From: Deltaproteobacteria bacterium
GTDB taxonomy: Bacteria; Desulfobacterota; Desulfuromonadia; Desulfuromonadales; BM103
Direction: 5' to 3'
Assembly: GCA_024279915.1 (NCBI GenBank)
Contig: JAJRRB010000025.1
Location: 62,001-126,000 of the forward strand
DNA: 64,000 bases
Part shown: positions 1-9,798 of the stretch, piece after piece
Layout of the letters: each line of letters starts with the position of its first letter
Position numbering within the stretch: the stretch's first letter is position 1
Translations under genes and position numbers: made by a program
Notes under the pieces: generated by a model
Database searches by the model: none
The model's input: the letters and a program-made list of their open reading frames with translations, nothing else
What the model was told of the DNA's origin: nothing

Positions 1-1
1 C

Positions 2-832
2 ATCGCCATTTTCGGCGGCGGCGACGTCAAGTTCGACGACAATTACAGTAGCGGAGACTGGATTATCGGCGGCGAGATCTCATCGTACCGGTCGGTCAAA
101 AATCTCTCGGCCAGCTTCTCTTACCTGCAGAAGTGGGAAGATGACGAACTCGGCTACGAGCTGCTGGGTCTTGACCTCGACTACAACCTGCCCAACCTGA
201 TGCGCTTCTACAGTGAAACCCAGTACAGCTGGTTGACCGAAGAAGTCACTTACTTCATTCTCGGTAGCAAGTATTATCGAGATCCCAAGTGGTCGTTGCG
301 CGCCGAGTACCTCTATTCCCTGCCGGTCTTCTCCTCGATGTCGATCTATTCGGTCTTTGTTGTCGATGAATATCAGGAGGCGCTGCTAGAGTTTAATTAC
401 CTCATCCGCCCTGGCCTGAACGCCTTCGGCCGGTTCACCCATGAATTTTACCAGAATGTCGACGACGCGAATGTCTTAGAGGTCGGCATCGAGATGCTGC
501 GCACCGAGAAGTTCTCCGGCTACCTGACAGGCACCTACCGTAAGGATGATGACGGTCAGGATCTCACGGGAGCCAAAGCCTACGTCGCCTATCTGTTCCA
601 TCCCAAGCTTGAAGCCGGGGTCGGAGCCAATGTCGACGTACTCGAGCGGCAGGTCGGTTTCCTCGACGATCAGTACGACGACGGTGATGACACCACCAGC
701 CAGCGCTACTGGGTTGACGCGACCGTCTTCCTGACGAAAAGCATCAATCTTCAGGGCAAGGTCGAAGCAGTCAAGAGCGACCTGTGGGACAAGTACTTTC
801 GGGGCCGTTTGCGCCTGAATTATCTCTTTTGA
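2..832 (+). CDS. Outer-membrane beta-barrel porin-like protein (5' end outside window), probable porin of a porin-cytochrome conduit
   Basis: Open frame continues to the left edge (IAIFGGGDVKFDDNYSSGDW...); alternating aromatic/polar beta-strand pattern, C-terminal RLRLNYLF; followed by two multiheme cytochrome genes. Confidence 0.6.
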   Translation: MAIFGGGDVKFDDNYSSGDWIIGGEISSYRSVKNLSASFSYLQKWEDDELGYELLGLDLDYNLPNLMRFYSETQYSWLTEEVTYFILGSKYYRDPKWSLRAEYLYSLPVFSSMSIYSVFVVDEYQEALLEFNYLIRPGLNAFGRFTHEFYQNVDDANVLEVGIEMLRTEKFSGYLTGTYRKDDDGQDLTGAKAYVAYLFHPKLEAGVGANVDVLERQVGFLDDQYDDGDDTTSQRYWVDATVFLTKSINLQGKVEAVKSDLWDKYFRGRLRLNYLF

Positions 833-848
833 GTAAAGGAGCAAGCAT

Positions 849-1670
849 ATGGTTCGCACCTTGTTGACACTTTGTATGATCCTGGCCACCAGTTCCTTGG
901 CTCTGGCCATCACCTTCAATCATGCCGAACATGACGGCTACGTTAAGGATTCTCCTTGCGCCACCTGTCATGTGGAGGATGCACAGAGCATCGTACCCGA
1001 CAGAAAAGTTTGCCAGGAATGCCACGACGACGACTTTGCAGCAGACGTCGACTACCCGAGCCTGACCACTCATAGGCCGCTCTGGGCCTTCCAGCACCGG
1101 GCTGACGCCAAGGGGCAGGCGATCAACTGCTCGCAGTGCCACGACCAGAACTACTGCCTCGAATGTCACATTGACGGACGGGCCGACGAAATGAACGAAC
1201 TTGGCAACAATCTGGCCAACGTGCATCGCAGCGACTTCCAGATCAGCCATCCGATCGCCGCCCGCACTGATCCGCAGCTCTGCAGCAGCTGTCATGAAAA
1301 CCGCTTCTGTGTTGATTGCCATGACAACTTCAATCGCAACGACCTCGCTTTTGATTCACATCGACGCAGCTGGAGCGATCTGAAGATCAGCCCATCGGGG
1401 CCGGAGCACCGCTTTTACGACGACAGTCAATGCCAGACCTGCCATCCCAACTCGGTGCTTCCCTCGCACGACTGGAGCGGCAGCCATGCGCGTGAAGCAC
1501 GCAAAAACCTGGCGACCTGCCAGGCCTGTCATCCCAAGGGGGATGTCTGTTTGACCTGCCACAGTGCCCGTTCCGGACTGGGTGTTAATCCCCATCCCAA
1601 GGATTGGGGTGATTTCAAGGGACGTTTGGATCGTGCCAGCGACGGTAAGACCTGTCGTCGGTGTCATTAG
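849..1670 (+). CDS. Periplasmic decaheme c-type cytochrome
   Basis: Signal peptide; 10 CXXCH motifs (CATCH, CQECH, CSQCH, CLECH, CSSCH, CVDCH, CQTCH, CQACH, CLTCH, CRRCH); the last motif is the C-terminus. Confidence 0.93.
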   Translation: MVRTLLTLCMILATSSLALAITFNHAEHDGYVKDSPCATCHVEDAQSIVPDRKVCQECHDDDFAADVDYPSLTTHRPLWAFQHRADAKGQAINCSQCHDQNYCLECHIDGRADEMNELGNNLANVHRSDFQISHPIAARTDPQLCSSCHENRFCVDCHDNFNRNDLAFDSHRRSWSDLKISPSGPEHRFYDDSQCQTCHPNSVLPSHDWSGSHAREARKNLATCQACHPKGDVCLTCHSARSGLGVNPHPKDWGDFKGRLDRASDGKTCRRCH

Positions 1671-1707
1671 TCTAGTTTCTGCAATCTAACGGGTTCAGGA
1701 GGAACTT

Positions 1708-4482
1708 ATGTCAAAAAAACTGATCGCATACTTAGCGGTAACATTGATGGTCGCGCTCCTCTGGAGTTGCGGCAGCAACCGCGATTCCGGAGGCGACGGC
1801 AGCTCCGTGGAGACTCCCTCCGATGTCATCGCAGCAGCCTCATTTGTTGGTTCGACCAAGTGTCTTTCCTGTCACGGGGACAAGGCTAGCTGGGGCCACA
1901 CTCTGCACAAGGCGGTGCTCAGGGCGCCGGGTAAATTCTCCACGGCTCAAGCCAAGGCGGCACCATTCTACGCGCCGACGATCAATAACGGTTTGAACTT
2001 GTTGGCCTCCGGCACGACTGATGGAACCGGGGGGGGGAATACAGAAATATACTTTTCCCACGACGGTGCGGACTGGTCGGCCGATGATGCTCCCAATGCT
2101 GGTCTCGGGGTGGACAAATTCAGTGCCACTGTCAATGAGGATGCACCAGGGAGCAAGACCTACACTCTGGTTGTCACCAATGTCGCCGGCATATCTGCCA
2201 GCATGAGTTATCCGGTTATGCTGACCTATGGCGGCGAAAGAAACTACAAACAGCGCTATGTGGTCACCGGCATCGGCGCCAGCAAGCATATCTCGCCCAT
2301 CCAGTACAACGACAAGGGCCTCGCGGAGGACCCTTCGCTTGAGTGGGTTCCTTACCATGCCGAGCGTTGGTATGACCTGGTCGATAGCGAGCTGAGCGAG
2401 CCGGCCCCCAAAGATGCTTTCGACGGCAATTGTGCCGGTTGTCACTTCACCGGGTACCAACTGACCAAAAATATCGTGACCGGAGACGAGCTTGCCGATG
2501 CTGCTGATGATATCAATGGCGCCCTTGATTTCGACGGCGACGGCACTCTGGATGAAATCAACATCGGCTGCGAAGCCTGTCACGGTGCCGGCAGCGCCCA
2601 TGCTAACACCCAGAACCCGGCTTATATTGTCAACCCGGCCAATCTGGCCCCTGCCGAAGCCAACATGGTCTGCGGTCAGTGCCATATCCGCGGCAAGTCG
2701 ATCGACAAGTTCATGGAATTTGCCGAAGCAACCGAGGACAGCCCGGCACAATCGCCTTTCCCGGCCAAACTGGATGCTGACGGCGGGCTGATGAAATTCC
2801 GTCCTGGCCTTGATAACCTGGCCGACTTTTACAGTTACGACAGTGGCGACGGCAGCGGTGCCGGCGATTTTTCAAGTCAGTACTGGGGTGGTGAGCCATC
2901 TGGCGGAAGCTTCGAGACGTCCAAACAGCATCATCAACAGTATATCGACATCCTTCAGGGACCACATGCACCCGACAAATCCTATGATCCGACCTGTTTC
3001 AGCTGTCACGATTCTCACAACAATGCCAGCCCGGAGCGGCACCAGGTCGTGACCACTCTCGTGGAAGATGGCGTTCAGATCGTGACCAATGTCGATAATG
3101 ACACGCTGTGTCTGGCCTGTCATGCGACCCACGGTCCGTTTGCCGACATGACCCCTGAAGAAGTTGCAGCGATGGATCAAAACCTCTCATTCAACTCCAT
3201 TACTGGCAACGTCAAAGAAGTGGTGACCGCACATACCCAGCATTATTTTGATCCGCTCAACGAAGATGGCAGCGGTGGAACCAATCCTGAGGGCAACGGC
3301 TCCAGCCGTTGTACGGCATGCCATTTGCCGCTGACTGCCAAATCGGCTTTGAAGTATGATATCCATTCGCATACCTTCGAGGTGATTGAGCCGGCAGCGT
3401 CCCTGTCAACGGCTCCTGCTGCCGGTGTCAAGAATGGCTGCAACGACTGCCACACGACGGCGAGTGACACCGACCTGTTGGCCCTTCAGGACGCCTTTGA
3501 TGAGAAGTTCCCGGTCGATACGAGCGGCACACCGATTCCGGCGACCAACGTAATCTTCGACCAGTGGAACAGCTCCGGACATGCACATTACGAAGGCGAG
3601 CCATTCGCCCACTGGGATGATGATGGCTCCATTTCGACGTCCTGCGCCAAATGCCACAGCAAGGATGGGTTTATTGATTTTGCTGCAGACAATACCGTCG
3701 ATGCCGCCTCCAAATTGGGCACGGTCATCTCTTGCGGCGCCTGCCACACCAACGGCGAAACCCCAGATCTGTACGTGGACGCAGTTACCCGCTACGAGGA
3801 TGGTGAGGTGGCCCTGGTCAACGTAACCTTCCCCTCGGGGATTGACCAGAGCCTGGGAAACAACAGCAATATCTGCATGGCTTGCCACCAGGGTCGTTCC
3901 TGGAAAGGAACCGTTGACGCGGCTATGCCGGATCCTGACACCGGCCTCTACCGGTTTACCAATATTCACTATTTCGCCGCTGCCGCGACCTTCTTCGGCA
4001 CTGATGTTATGGGTGGCTATGAGTACGATGGCATGACCTACGCCGGCGAGATGGTCTTCCCTGGAGCTCACAATGGTGTTGGCTACACGACTTGTACCGG
4101 TTACCATATGGGAGGCGCTCAAGGTCCGGATAACCACACCTTCCTGCCCTTGGTGAGTGATTGTTCTGGTTGTCATGGTGTTGGCCCCGAGGGTGAGTTC
4201 AAGGATCTTGGCCTGGGAGTCAGCACAAACTACGATGAGATCCAGCAGTTGCAGGATCAATTGCTGGCAATTCTGGAGGCTCAGGGCGTAGTCCAACTGC
4301 CGGGATACCCGTATTTTGCCAACATCACCAGCAGGCCGCTCCTCAATGGTTGCTACAACTGGCAGGTTTCCGACAAAGAGCCATGTCGTTATATCCACAA
4401 CAGCGATTACATCCAGCAACTGTTGTACGATTCTATCGTAGATCTGGGCGGCACGCCGATCGTTACCGCTCCTGGTCGATAA
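1708..4482 (+). CDS. Large multiheme c-type cytochrome lipoprotein (12 CXXCH + one CXXYH), probable outer-surface cytochrome
   Basis: Lipobox-like LLWSC; 12 CXXCH counted by eye; RBS aggagg upstream. Confidence 0.93.
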   Translation: MSKKLIAYLAVTLMVALLWSCGSNRDSGGDGSSVETPSDVIAAASFVGSTKCLSCHGDKASWGHTLHKAVLRAPGKFSTAQAKAAPFYAPTINNGLNLLASGTTDGTGGGNTEIYFSHDGADWSADDAPNAGLGVDKFSATVNEDAPGSKTYTLVVTNVAGISASMSYPVMLTYGGERNYKQRYVVTGIGASKHISPIQYNDKGLAEDPSLEWVPYHAERWYDLVDSELSEPAPKDAFDGNCAGCHFTGYQLTKNIVTGDELADAADDINGALDFDGDGTLDEINIGCEACHGAGSAHANTQNPAYIVNPANLAPAEANMVCGQCHIRGKSIDKFMEFAEATEDSPAQSPFPAKLDADGGLMKFRPGLDNLADFYSYDSGDGSGAGDFSSQYWGGEPSGGSFETSKQHHQQYIDILQGPHAPDKSYDPTCFSCHDSHNNASPERHQVVTTLVEDGVQIVTNVDNDTLCLACHATHGPFADMTPEEVAAMDQNLSFNSITGNVKEVVTAHTQHYFDPLNEDGSGGTNPEGNGSSRCTACHLPLTAKSALKYDIHSHTFEVIEPAASLSTAPAAGVKNGCNDCHTTASDTDLLALQDAFDEKFPVDTSGTPIPATNVIFDQWNSSGHAHYEGEPFAHWDDDGSISTSCAKCHSKDGFIDFAADNTVDAASKLGTVISCGACHTNGETPDLYVDAVTRYEDGEVALVNVTFPSGIDQSLGNNSNICMACHQGRSWKGTVDAAMPDPDTGLYRFTNIHYFAAAATFFGTDVMGGYEYDGMTYAGEMVFPGAHNGVGYTTCTGYHMGGAQGPDNHTFLPLVSDCSGCHGVGPEGEFKDLGLGVSTNYDEIQQLQDQLLAILEAQGVVQLPGYPYFANITSRPLLNGCYNWQVSDKEPCRYIHNSDYIQQLLYDSIVDLGGTPIVTAPGR

Positions 4483-4535
4483 GGTCATCCTGGGCGCCAA
4501 CTAAACTTGGTTGTTTTGGATACCTTGTAAAACCG

Positions 4536-4562
4536 AAAGGGTGGGCAATTTGCCCACCCTTT
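4536..4562 (+). terminator. Rho-independent-like terminator after cytochrome operon
   Basis: AAAGGGTGGGC-AATTT-GCCCACCCTTT stem-loop. Confidence 0.7.
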
Positions 4563-4797
4563 CCTTATTGTTACACCAGCAGCCTGCCAACACCGAACGC
4601 CAAGAATGAGGAATCTATCAACCAAAAAGCATTACAACTTATCCATCTAGCTTCCTCATCTAGCTTGCCCTGCAGATTTCGGATGGTACAATTACGAGAC
4701 TCTCATAAAACGTAATAAACAAGTATGAACCCAGGCGATCCTCCTTCACTGTGGCGGGTTCATGGCTGCCGAGAAACCATGACTGATTTATGCAGGA

Positions 4798-5457
4798 GGT
4801 GGCGGTGGAAGCGACGGATCGTCTACAGCATCCACAACGTCTACAACAGGGACGGTCAGTGTCTCACTCACTGACAACCAGAACCTCTACAACGCAGTTG
4901 TCCTGACGATCGTGGAAGTCGGCATTGTCGCCAGTAACACCGCAACAACCTATTTCAATTCCACGGAACTGGACAACCTGCCCTTAACAGTCAATATTCT
5001 GGACTTCCCCGGCGAAGCGACTCTACATCTCGCAGACATCGAAGTTGAGCTGCCGGCGAATGGCGACCCGGTCTGTTTCAAACAAATCCGCCTGATCCTT
5101 GCAGCAGAAGGTGACCCAGATTGTCCGGGATCGATCTGCAACTATGTCGTTGAAACAGGTGACCTCACCCAATATGAATTGAAGACTCCAAGCGGTCACC
5201 AATCAGGGGTCAAGATCCTGACTCCCAATGACTTTTGCATAGACGCCGACAATGATGCAGTTCAGGTCTCGATCGATTTTGACCCGGCTAGGGCCATTGT
5301 CCACAATGGTAGAAGAATAGTCACAATATTGTTTAAAAAAAGACAAAAATCAACCTCGTCTGAAAAGAGCGGGGTTGGTTTTTGTGTTCTCACCTGCCAG
5401 CACTGCGCATTTCGAAAAGCTTACCCAGAAAATCCAGAGTTACCCCTGTTGATGTAA
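4798..5457 (+). pseudogene. DUF4382-like protein remnant lacking an N-terminal signal/lipobox
   Basis: Frame reads GGGGSDGSSTASTTSTTGTVSVSLTDNQNLYNAVVLTIVEVGIV... DIDFDPARAIVHNGR (DUF4382-like); upstream in-frame TGA at 4780; no convincing start; ORF reads through a hairpin terminator at its 3' end. Confidence 0.5.
5349..5387. terminator. Hairpin terminator between converging units
   Basis: AATCAACCTCG...CGGGGTTGGTTTTT. Confidence 0.55.
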
Positions 5458-6133
5458 TTTCAATGATCTGCAAATCGTCACTGACCCAATCGCCTTCATG
5501 CAACAGTAGGTTGTTAATCCGTACCATGCGGCGATCCGGAGCAGCGATATAGTAGTGCATGCTCATGGCCAGTCGGGGCATCTGATCTCGCAACTCCCGG
5601 GACAAACCGAGGTAGAGCGGCAGCTCTACAGGAGACGCTTTGAGAGGCGGCTGGTCACTGACGCGTGGTTTTGGTTGCTCGACAACAACGGTCGCAACCT
5701 GTTCATCACTTGTAAGTACACTTTCTGACGTAGAGACTTCAATCTGTTTTGATTTCGCTGCAGATGCGTTCTTCTCCACCGATGTTGTATTGACAGGTAC
5801 AGGCTCGACGACCGCAACTCGTGGTTCCGGCACACTTGCCACCGAAACGGGCCCGGTGGCGAATTCCACGGCCGCAGGTTGGCTGTGTGAGACAGGAGCT
5901 TCTGTCGTCGGGCTCACCGCAAGGGCCTTCTCCAGAGCGGGTTCTGTATGGTCATAAAACCACCAGCTACAGAGCAGCACCAGAGAGAGAACCACTGCTA
6001 CAATCCAGAAAGGACTTCGGCCTTGTTTTCGAGATGGAGTGGCCAGAGTCCGCTTGCGTACCTGTTGCGGCGATTGATGCTTCTGCTGTCGCTGCTGCTC
6101 CGATTTCTTAAGCGCATCGAGGATAAAAGACAT
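5390..6133 (-). CDS. gspB: General secretion pathway protein B-like
   Basis: MSFILDALKKSEQQRQQ N-terminus, TM segment, C-terminal GspB-like domain; next to ExeA ATPase. Confidence 0.8.
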   Translation of the reverse strand: MSFILDALKKSEQQRQQKHQSPQQVRKRTLATPSRKQGRSPFWIVAVVLSLVLLCSWWFYDHTEPALEKALAVSPTTEAPVSHSQPAAVEFATGPVSVASVPEPRVAVVEPVPVNTTSVEKNASAAKSKQIEVSTSESVLTSDEQVATVVVEQPKPRVSDQPPLKASPVELPLYLGLSRELRDQMPRLAMSMHYYIAAPDRRMVRINNLLLHEGDWVSDDLQIIEITSTGVTLDFLGKLFEMRSAGR

Positions 6134-7779
6134 CAGCTGGCTCCTCGCTGTTGCAAACGCGGGCCATTCATATTGCGAGCGGTATTGAGATGAATCAAAC
6201 TCATTGTCCCCAAAACACCATCAGGTATCAGATTGTTACTGAACTGGAAATTCTTAAAAGCACCGAGGAGAGCTCCCTCCAAACGCATTTCGCTACCCGT
6301 CGCATGATAGAGACCTAACTCCTGAAGGATTTCAGCTAACCAGCCAACAGAATCCCCCGTCTCTCCCGGTTTCAAAAGTTCTTGTTGCAACGGCGGTCTC
6401 TGCCAAAGCAGCAGGTATTCGCCAAACCAGCGAGGACTAAATGCTGCCAGGCTCAGGTCATACTGTTTTGCGTCAGAGATGAAGCGCGCCCGATCGTCTT
6501 GCAGGTGGGTCAAAACCACATGAAACGGGGTTCCGTCATCGTCATAGAGCTTCAAGATGACGGGCCTGTTGATACTTCGCAACCTATCCAGGCTATCTTT
6601 GCGGAGCAGGCAACTGAGGTCGTTTTCAACAGCGTATGAGCAGAAATCAGCACGGTCAGCAGGGGGAATCTCCCATAACCCGACCAGATCGTCAAAGGCC
6701 CTTTCTATGCTCCGCGCTGTGGCAAAATCTGCTGGCCAGCTGTTGAGCAGAATCGAATCCGGGTTCCTCTCTAAGATTGCGGACTTCTGCGGTTTTCTTT
6801 CTAGTTTAACCGTTGTCTGCCCCTGTTCAGGACGGTCTCCAGGTTCAGTTGACGGATTGACAGTAGCGAATAAATCAGCTTTCCAGGACCAGAAGCCGAC
6901 GATAAGCAGTAACAAGACGACACAAACCAAGCCAGCAGCCAGCGTACCCTTGCTCTCTTCCTTCTGTACCTGATGGCTGCCGATCACCTCATGGGCAGCC
7001 TGACGAAGGATATGGTTATCGACTTGTGTATGTTCCAGAGCGTAAGCACCGAGCAAGGCACGGTCGCAGACCAGGTTGATCAGACGTGGAATGCCGCCAG
7101 TCAACTGCCACAGAGTTTTACTGAGAGTTTCAGGGAAGAGCGAGCTATTACATCCAGCGACCTGCAGGCGATGTTGCACATAAGGAATGATCTCTGTTGC
7201 ATCAAGTGCGCCCAAGTGACATCGGGCGGTGATCCGCTGCGAGAGCTGGCGCATCTCCTGCCGGTTGAGAATCTGCAACAGTTCAGGTTGACCGAGCAGC
7301 ACGATTTGCAGCAGCTTGTAGCGATTCGTCTCAAGGTTGGTCAGCAACCGCAACTGTTCGAGAACATCAACAGAAAGATTCTGTGCCTCATCAATAATCA
7401 ACACGGTTTTACAGCCACAGGCATTGGCTTCAAGCAGGTATGTGGTGAGCCGATCGATCAGTACTTTAATACTGCATTCTTCTGGTCTATCAATGTGGAG
7501 CTCGTCACAGATAGTCTCAAGTAGTTCGATAGCGCTGACTTTGGGATTGAGAACGAAGGCAATATCCACACCTTCAGGCAGCTTTTCGAGAAGACTGCGG
7601 CAGAGAGTCGTCTTGCCTGCACCGACTTCACCGGTCAGCAGGACAAAACCACCGGCGACATTAATTCCATATTGCAGGTGCGCCAAGGCCTCGCGGTGAT
7701 GCTCACTCATGTAGAGGTAGAGTGGGTCTGGCGCGATCGAGAAGGGATTCTCATTGAGCCCAAAATATGAAGTGTACAT
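6133..7779 (-). CDS. gspA: ExeA/GspA family AAA ATPase with C-terminal peptidoglycan-binding-like region
   Basis: MYTSYFGLNENPFSIAPDPLYLYMS, Walker A GEVGAGKTTL, Walker B VLIIDEAQ. Confidence 0.88.
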   Translation of the reverse strand: MYTSYFGLNENPFSIAPDPLYLYMSEHHREALAHLQYGINVAGGFVLLTGEVGAGKTTLCRSLLEKLPEGVDIAFVLNPKVSAIELLETICDELHIDRPEECSIKVLIDRLTTYLLEANACGCKTVLIIDEAQNLSVDVLEQLRLLTNLETNRYKLLQIVLLGQPELLQILNRQEMRQLSQRITARCHLGALDATEIIPYVQHRLQVAGCNSSLFPETLSKTLWQLTGGIPRLINLVCDRALLGAYALEHTQVDNHILRQAAHEVIGSHQVQKEESKGTLAAGLVCVVLLLLIVGFWSWKADLFATVNPSTEPGDRPEQGQTTVKLERKPQKSAILERNPDSILLNSWPADFATARSIERAFDDLVGLWEIPPADRADFCSYAVENDLSCLLRKDSLDRLRSINRPVILKLYDDDGTPFHVVLTHLQDDRARFISDAKQYDLSLAAFSPRWFGEYLLLWQRPPLQQELLKPGETGDSVGWLAEILQELGLYHATGSEMRLEGALLGAFKNFQFSNNLIPDGVLGTMSLIHLNTARNMNGPRLQQRGAS

Positions 7780-7926
7780 GCTGATCCACGCAGGTTTAGA
7801 TGTGACCTGATTCAGGCGTTACTCGATGGATTGGCATTATAGAGGAATAGCGCGGAGTGCACCAGTACTCGTTTACGTGGCTTCGTTCAAGTTGGACTTA
7901 TGGGAGCCCGCGAGACGAATCGCTGT

Positions 7927-8334
7927 TCAGAGATCTCCAGTCAACTCCTGCAGTTTGAAAAGCTTGGGGTTGAGATCCTTGACGCAGACAACGATCTCTT
8001 GCAGCCCCACTTCATTGACACCGGTTTCCTCATCTTTGCCCTGGAACCAGTCATAGCCCTTCGGCAGTTCCGAGTAAGTGCCGTCACGTAACAGAGTGAC
8101 ATCGACCACTTCGTTAATCCGTCCAGTCGCTTCCCAAGGGTCCCGGTAATCATATTGTCTGGCGACGATATGCAACATCAGACCATTAGGGAACGCGCCC
8201 TTGACTTCAAAAGAGAATTCCCTCGGTGCGCCGTAGTTCTCGGTACGACCACCACGCGACATCACCCGCGCACCGGCAGCTTCCAGCATCTCTTTGACCG
8301 ACTCTTCGGTCATTGGTTTCGGTTGATCCGTCAT
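7927..8334 (-). CDS. Hypothetical protein (start MTDQPKPMTEE)
   Basis: ORF; longer upstream start lies inside a REP-like repeat and is rejected. Confidence 0.6.
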   Translation of the reverse strand: MTDQPKPMTEESVKEMLEAAGARVMSRGGRTENYGAPREFSFEVKGAFPNGLMLHIVARQYDYRDPWEATGRINEVVDVTLLRDGTYSELPKGYDWFQGKDEETGVNEVGLQEIVVCVKDLNPKLFKLQELTGDL

Positions 8335-8389
8335 CTTGTTTCTAAATCCTCTGATGGGCGTGTTAATTGCCGCAATACCATTTGTCATG

Positions 8390-8480
8390 GTAGGGGCGAA
8401 GCAAGTTTCATCTGCTTCGCCCATTTTTGATCTCTGTGGCGACAAGGGCGAAGCAGGTAAATCGTTTGCTTAGCCCCTAC
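8390..8480. repeat. REP/BIME-like nested palindrome
   Basis: GTAGGGGCGAAGCAA...TCTGCTTCGCCC...GGGCGAAGCAGG...TTTGCTTAGCCCCTAC. Confidence 0.75.
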
Positions 8481-8547
8481 AAACAATTTTCAATCCGCTG
8501 ACGGAGCTCCTGTTTGCCGCACCCCAGCACCTGCCTCTCACGGGATT

Positions 8548-9780
8548 TCATACGTCACTCAGCCTCAACTCAACGCCCCACTCCCCCGGCTTTTGCCCCT
8601 CCGGCGTAAGAACCCAGAGTGTCGGGAACTCCATCTCCTCCGGAGCAGGTCCATAGCCATCAGTCAGGTAAATAATCGCCGCCGGCAGCGGGTGCATCTC
8701 CCTGGCATATGCAAAGACCGGTCGCAAATCAGTGAAGCCACCACCATGAAAGACTTCTACCGCGGCCTGGCTGCTCCTAAACTGATCTATTCGTCGTATC
8801 CGGCTATGGGCATAAATGACCGTAATCAAGCTATCGCGGCCACGGGCAATCTGTAGTAGTTCACGGGCGAAAGATTCACGCAATGGGCCTTCATCAGTCG
8901 ACTCGCTGACATCGACAGCGACCAACAGATTCAACCGACGTCGCTTGCGAGTACCTGGAGTATTGTACTGAAAACGGCGATGCTGACGTTGCCAGGTGCT
9001 TTGCCGACCAATACGCCCGGCAGTGCCAATAAACTGCTGCAAAACCTGCTGCCAGGGGATGCTTGGCGGTGCCAGCCAGCCCTGTACCACTTCCTTAATA
9101 TCCTCCGGCACTTCGCCATGTGCCTTACGATGGGCCTCACGCACCAGGTCACGAACCGCCTGCTCCGCAAGACATTCAGGGGTGCTGTCAGCTTCACTCC
9201 AGATACTGTGGTCATCTACAGGTGAAGCAGCATGCTGTGATGAGCTTTCCTCATCACCAGTACCAACATGGCCCCCTGTATCCTGGCTGGCATTCCCGAT
9301 CCCATCACCATCCAGATTGCCGGTATCAAAGAATGGACTAAGTAGACGCACATAGTCCTCCGCAGCTAAGCCGTCTTCCAGGCGAAACTTGGTCGGGCAC
9401 GGTGCCTCAATTGGCATATTGTCAATGAAAGGGTTGATCGCCAGGTCGGTGGCTGTGTCCCAGGTCAGGCGATGGACACCACGACCACGAATCGGATGCA
9501 AATGCAGTAGATGCTTGATGCCGTGTTCGAGCAAGGCCTGCTGTTCATCGGCGGGATATTGGGTGAAGCGGTCAGGATCGACCAAAAGAACCGGTGTGCC
9601 ATTGGCAACAGTAACACCGACGGCATACTGCCCCACCGCGATGCGACGCCGAAAGCAGAGCAGCAGATGACCATAAAAAGGCTTGCTCTTCAGCAGCCGC
9701 ACGACAGCATTCTCGAGAGTCCGCTGTGGCTCATCTGACAATCTTGTTTTTTCCGGAAATTTAAGAAGTTCGGCAGACAT
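8548..9780 (-). CDS. DUF2201/VWA-like metallopeptidase-type protein, partner of MoxR AAA+
   Basis: HGIKHLLHLHPIRGRG, DTATDLAINPFI, C-terminal VWA-like LLVAVDVSESTDEG. Confidence 0.75.
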   Translation of the reverse strand: MSAELLKFPEKTRLSDEPQRTLENAVVRLLKSKPFYGHLLLCFRRRIAVGQYAVGVTVANGTPVLLVDPDRFTQYPADEQQALLEHGIKHLLHLHPIRGRGVHRLTWDTATDLAINPFIDNMPIEAPCPTKFRLEDGLAAEDYVRLLSPFFDTGNLDGDGIGNASQDTGGHVGTGDEESSSQHAASPVDDHSIWSEADSTPECLAEQAVRDLVREAHRKAHGEVPEDIKEVVQGWLAPPSIPWQQVLQQFIGTAGRIGRQSTWQRQHRRFQYNTPGTRKRRRLNLLVAVDVSESTDEGPLRESFARELLQIARGRDSLITVIYAHSRIRRIDQFRSSQAAVEVFHGGGFTDLRPVFAYAREMHPLPAAIIYLTDGYGPAPEEMEFPTLWVLTPEGQKPGEWGVELRLSDV

Positions 9781-9798
9781 AGGGGATATATGCCGGGC

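Noticed and set aside
3406-4500. 364-aa minus-strand ORF
   Set aside because: Antisense shadow of the dodecaheme cytochrome; no family features. Same reasoning for 1840-2751(-), 22809-23186(-), 42637-43548(+), 31759-32511(-) and similar.
4726-4785. Possible c-di-GMP/cGAMP (GEMM) riboswitch
   Set aside because: Inverted repeats are present but the conserved GEMM core was not recognised; left as an unexplained structure.
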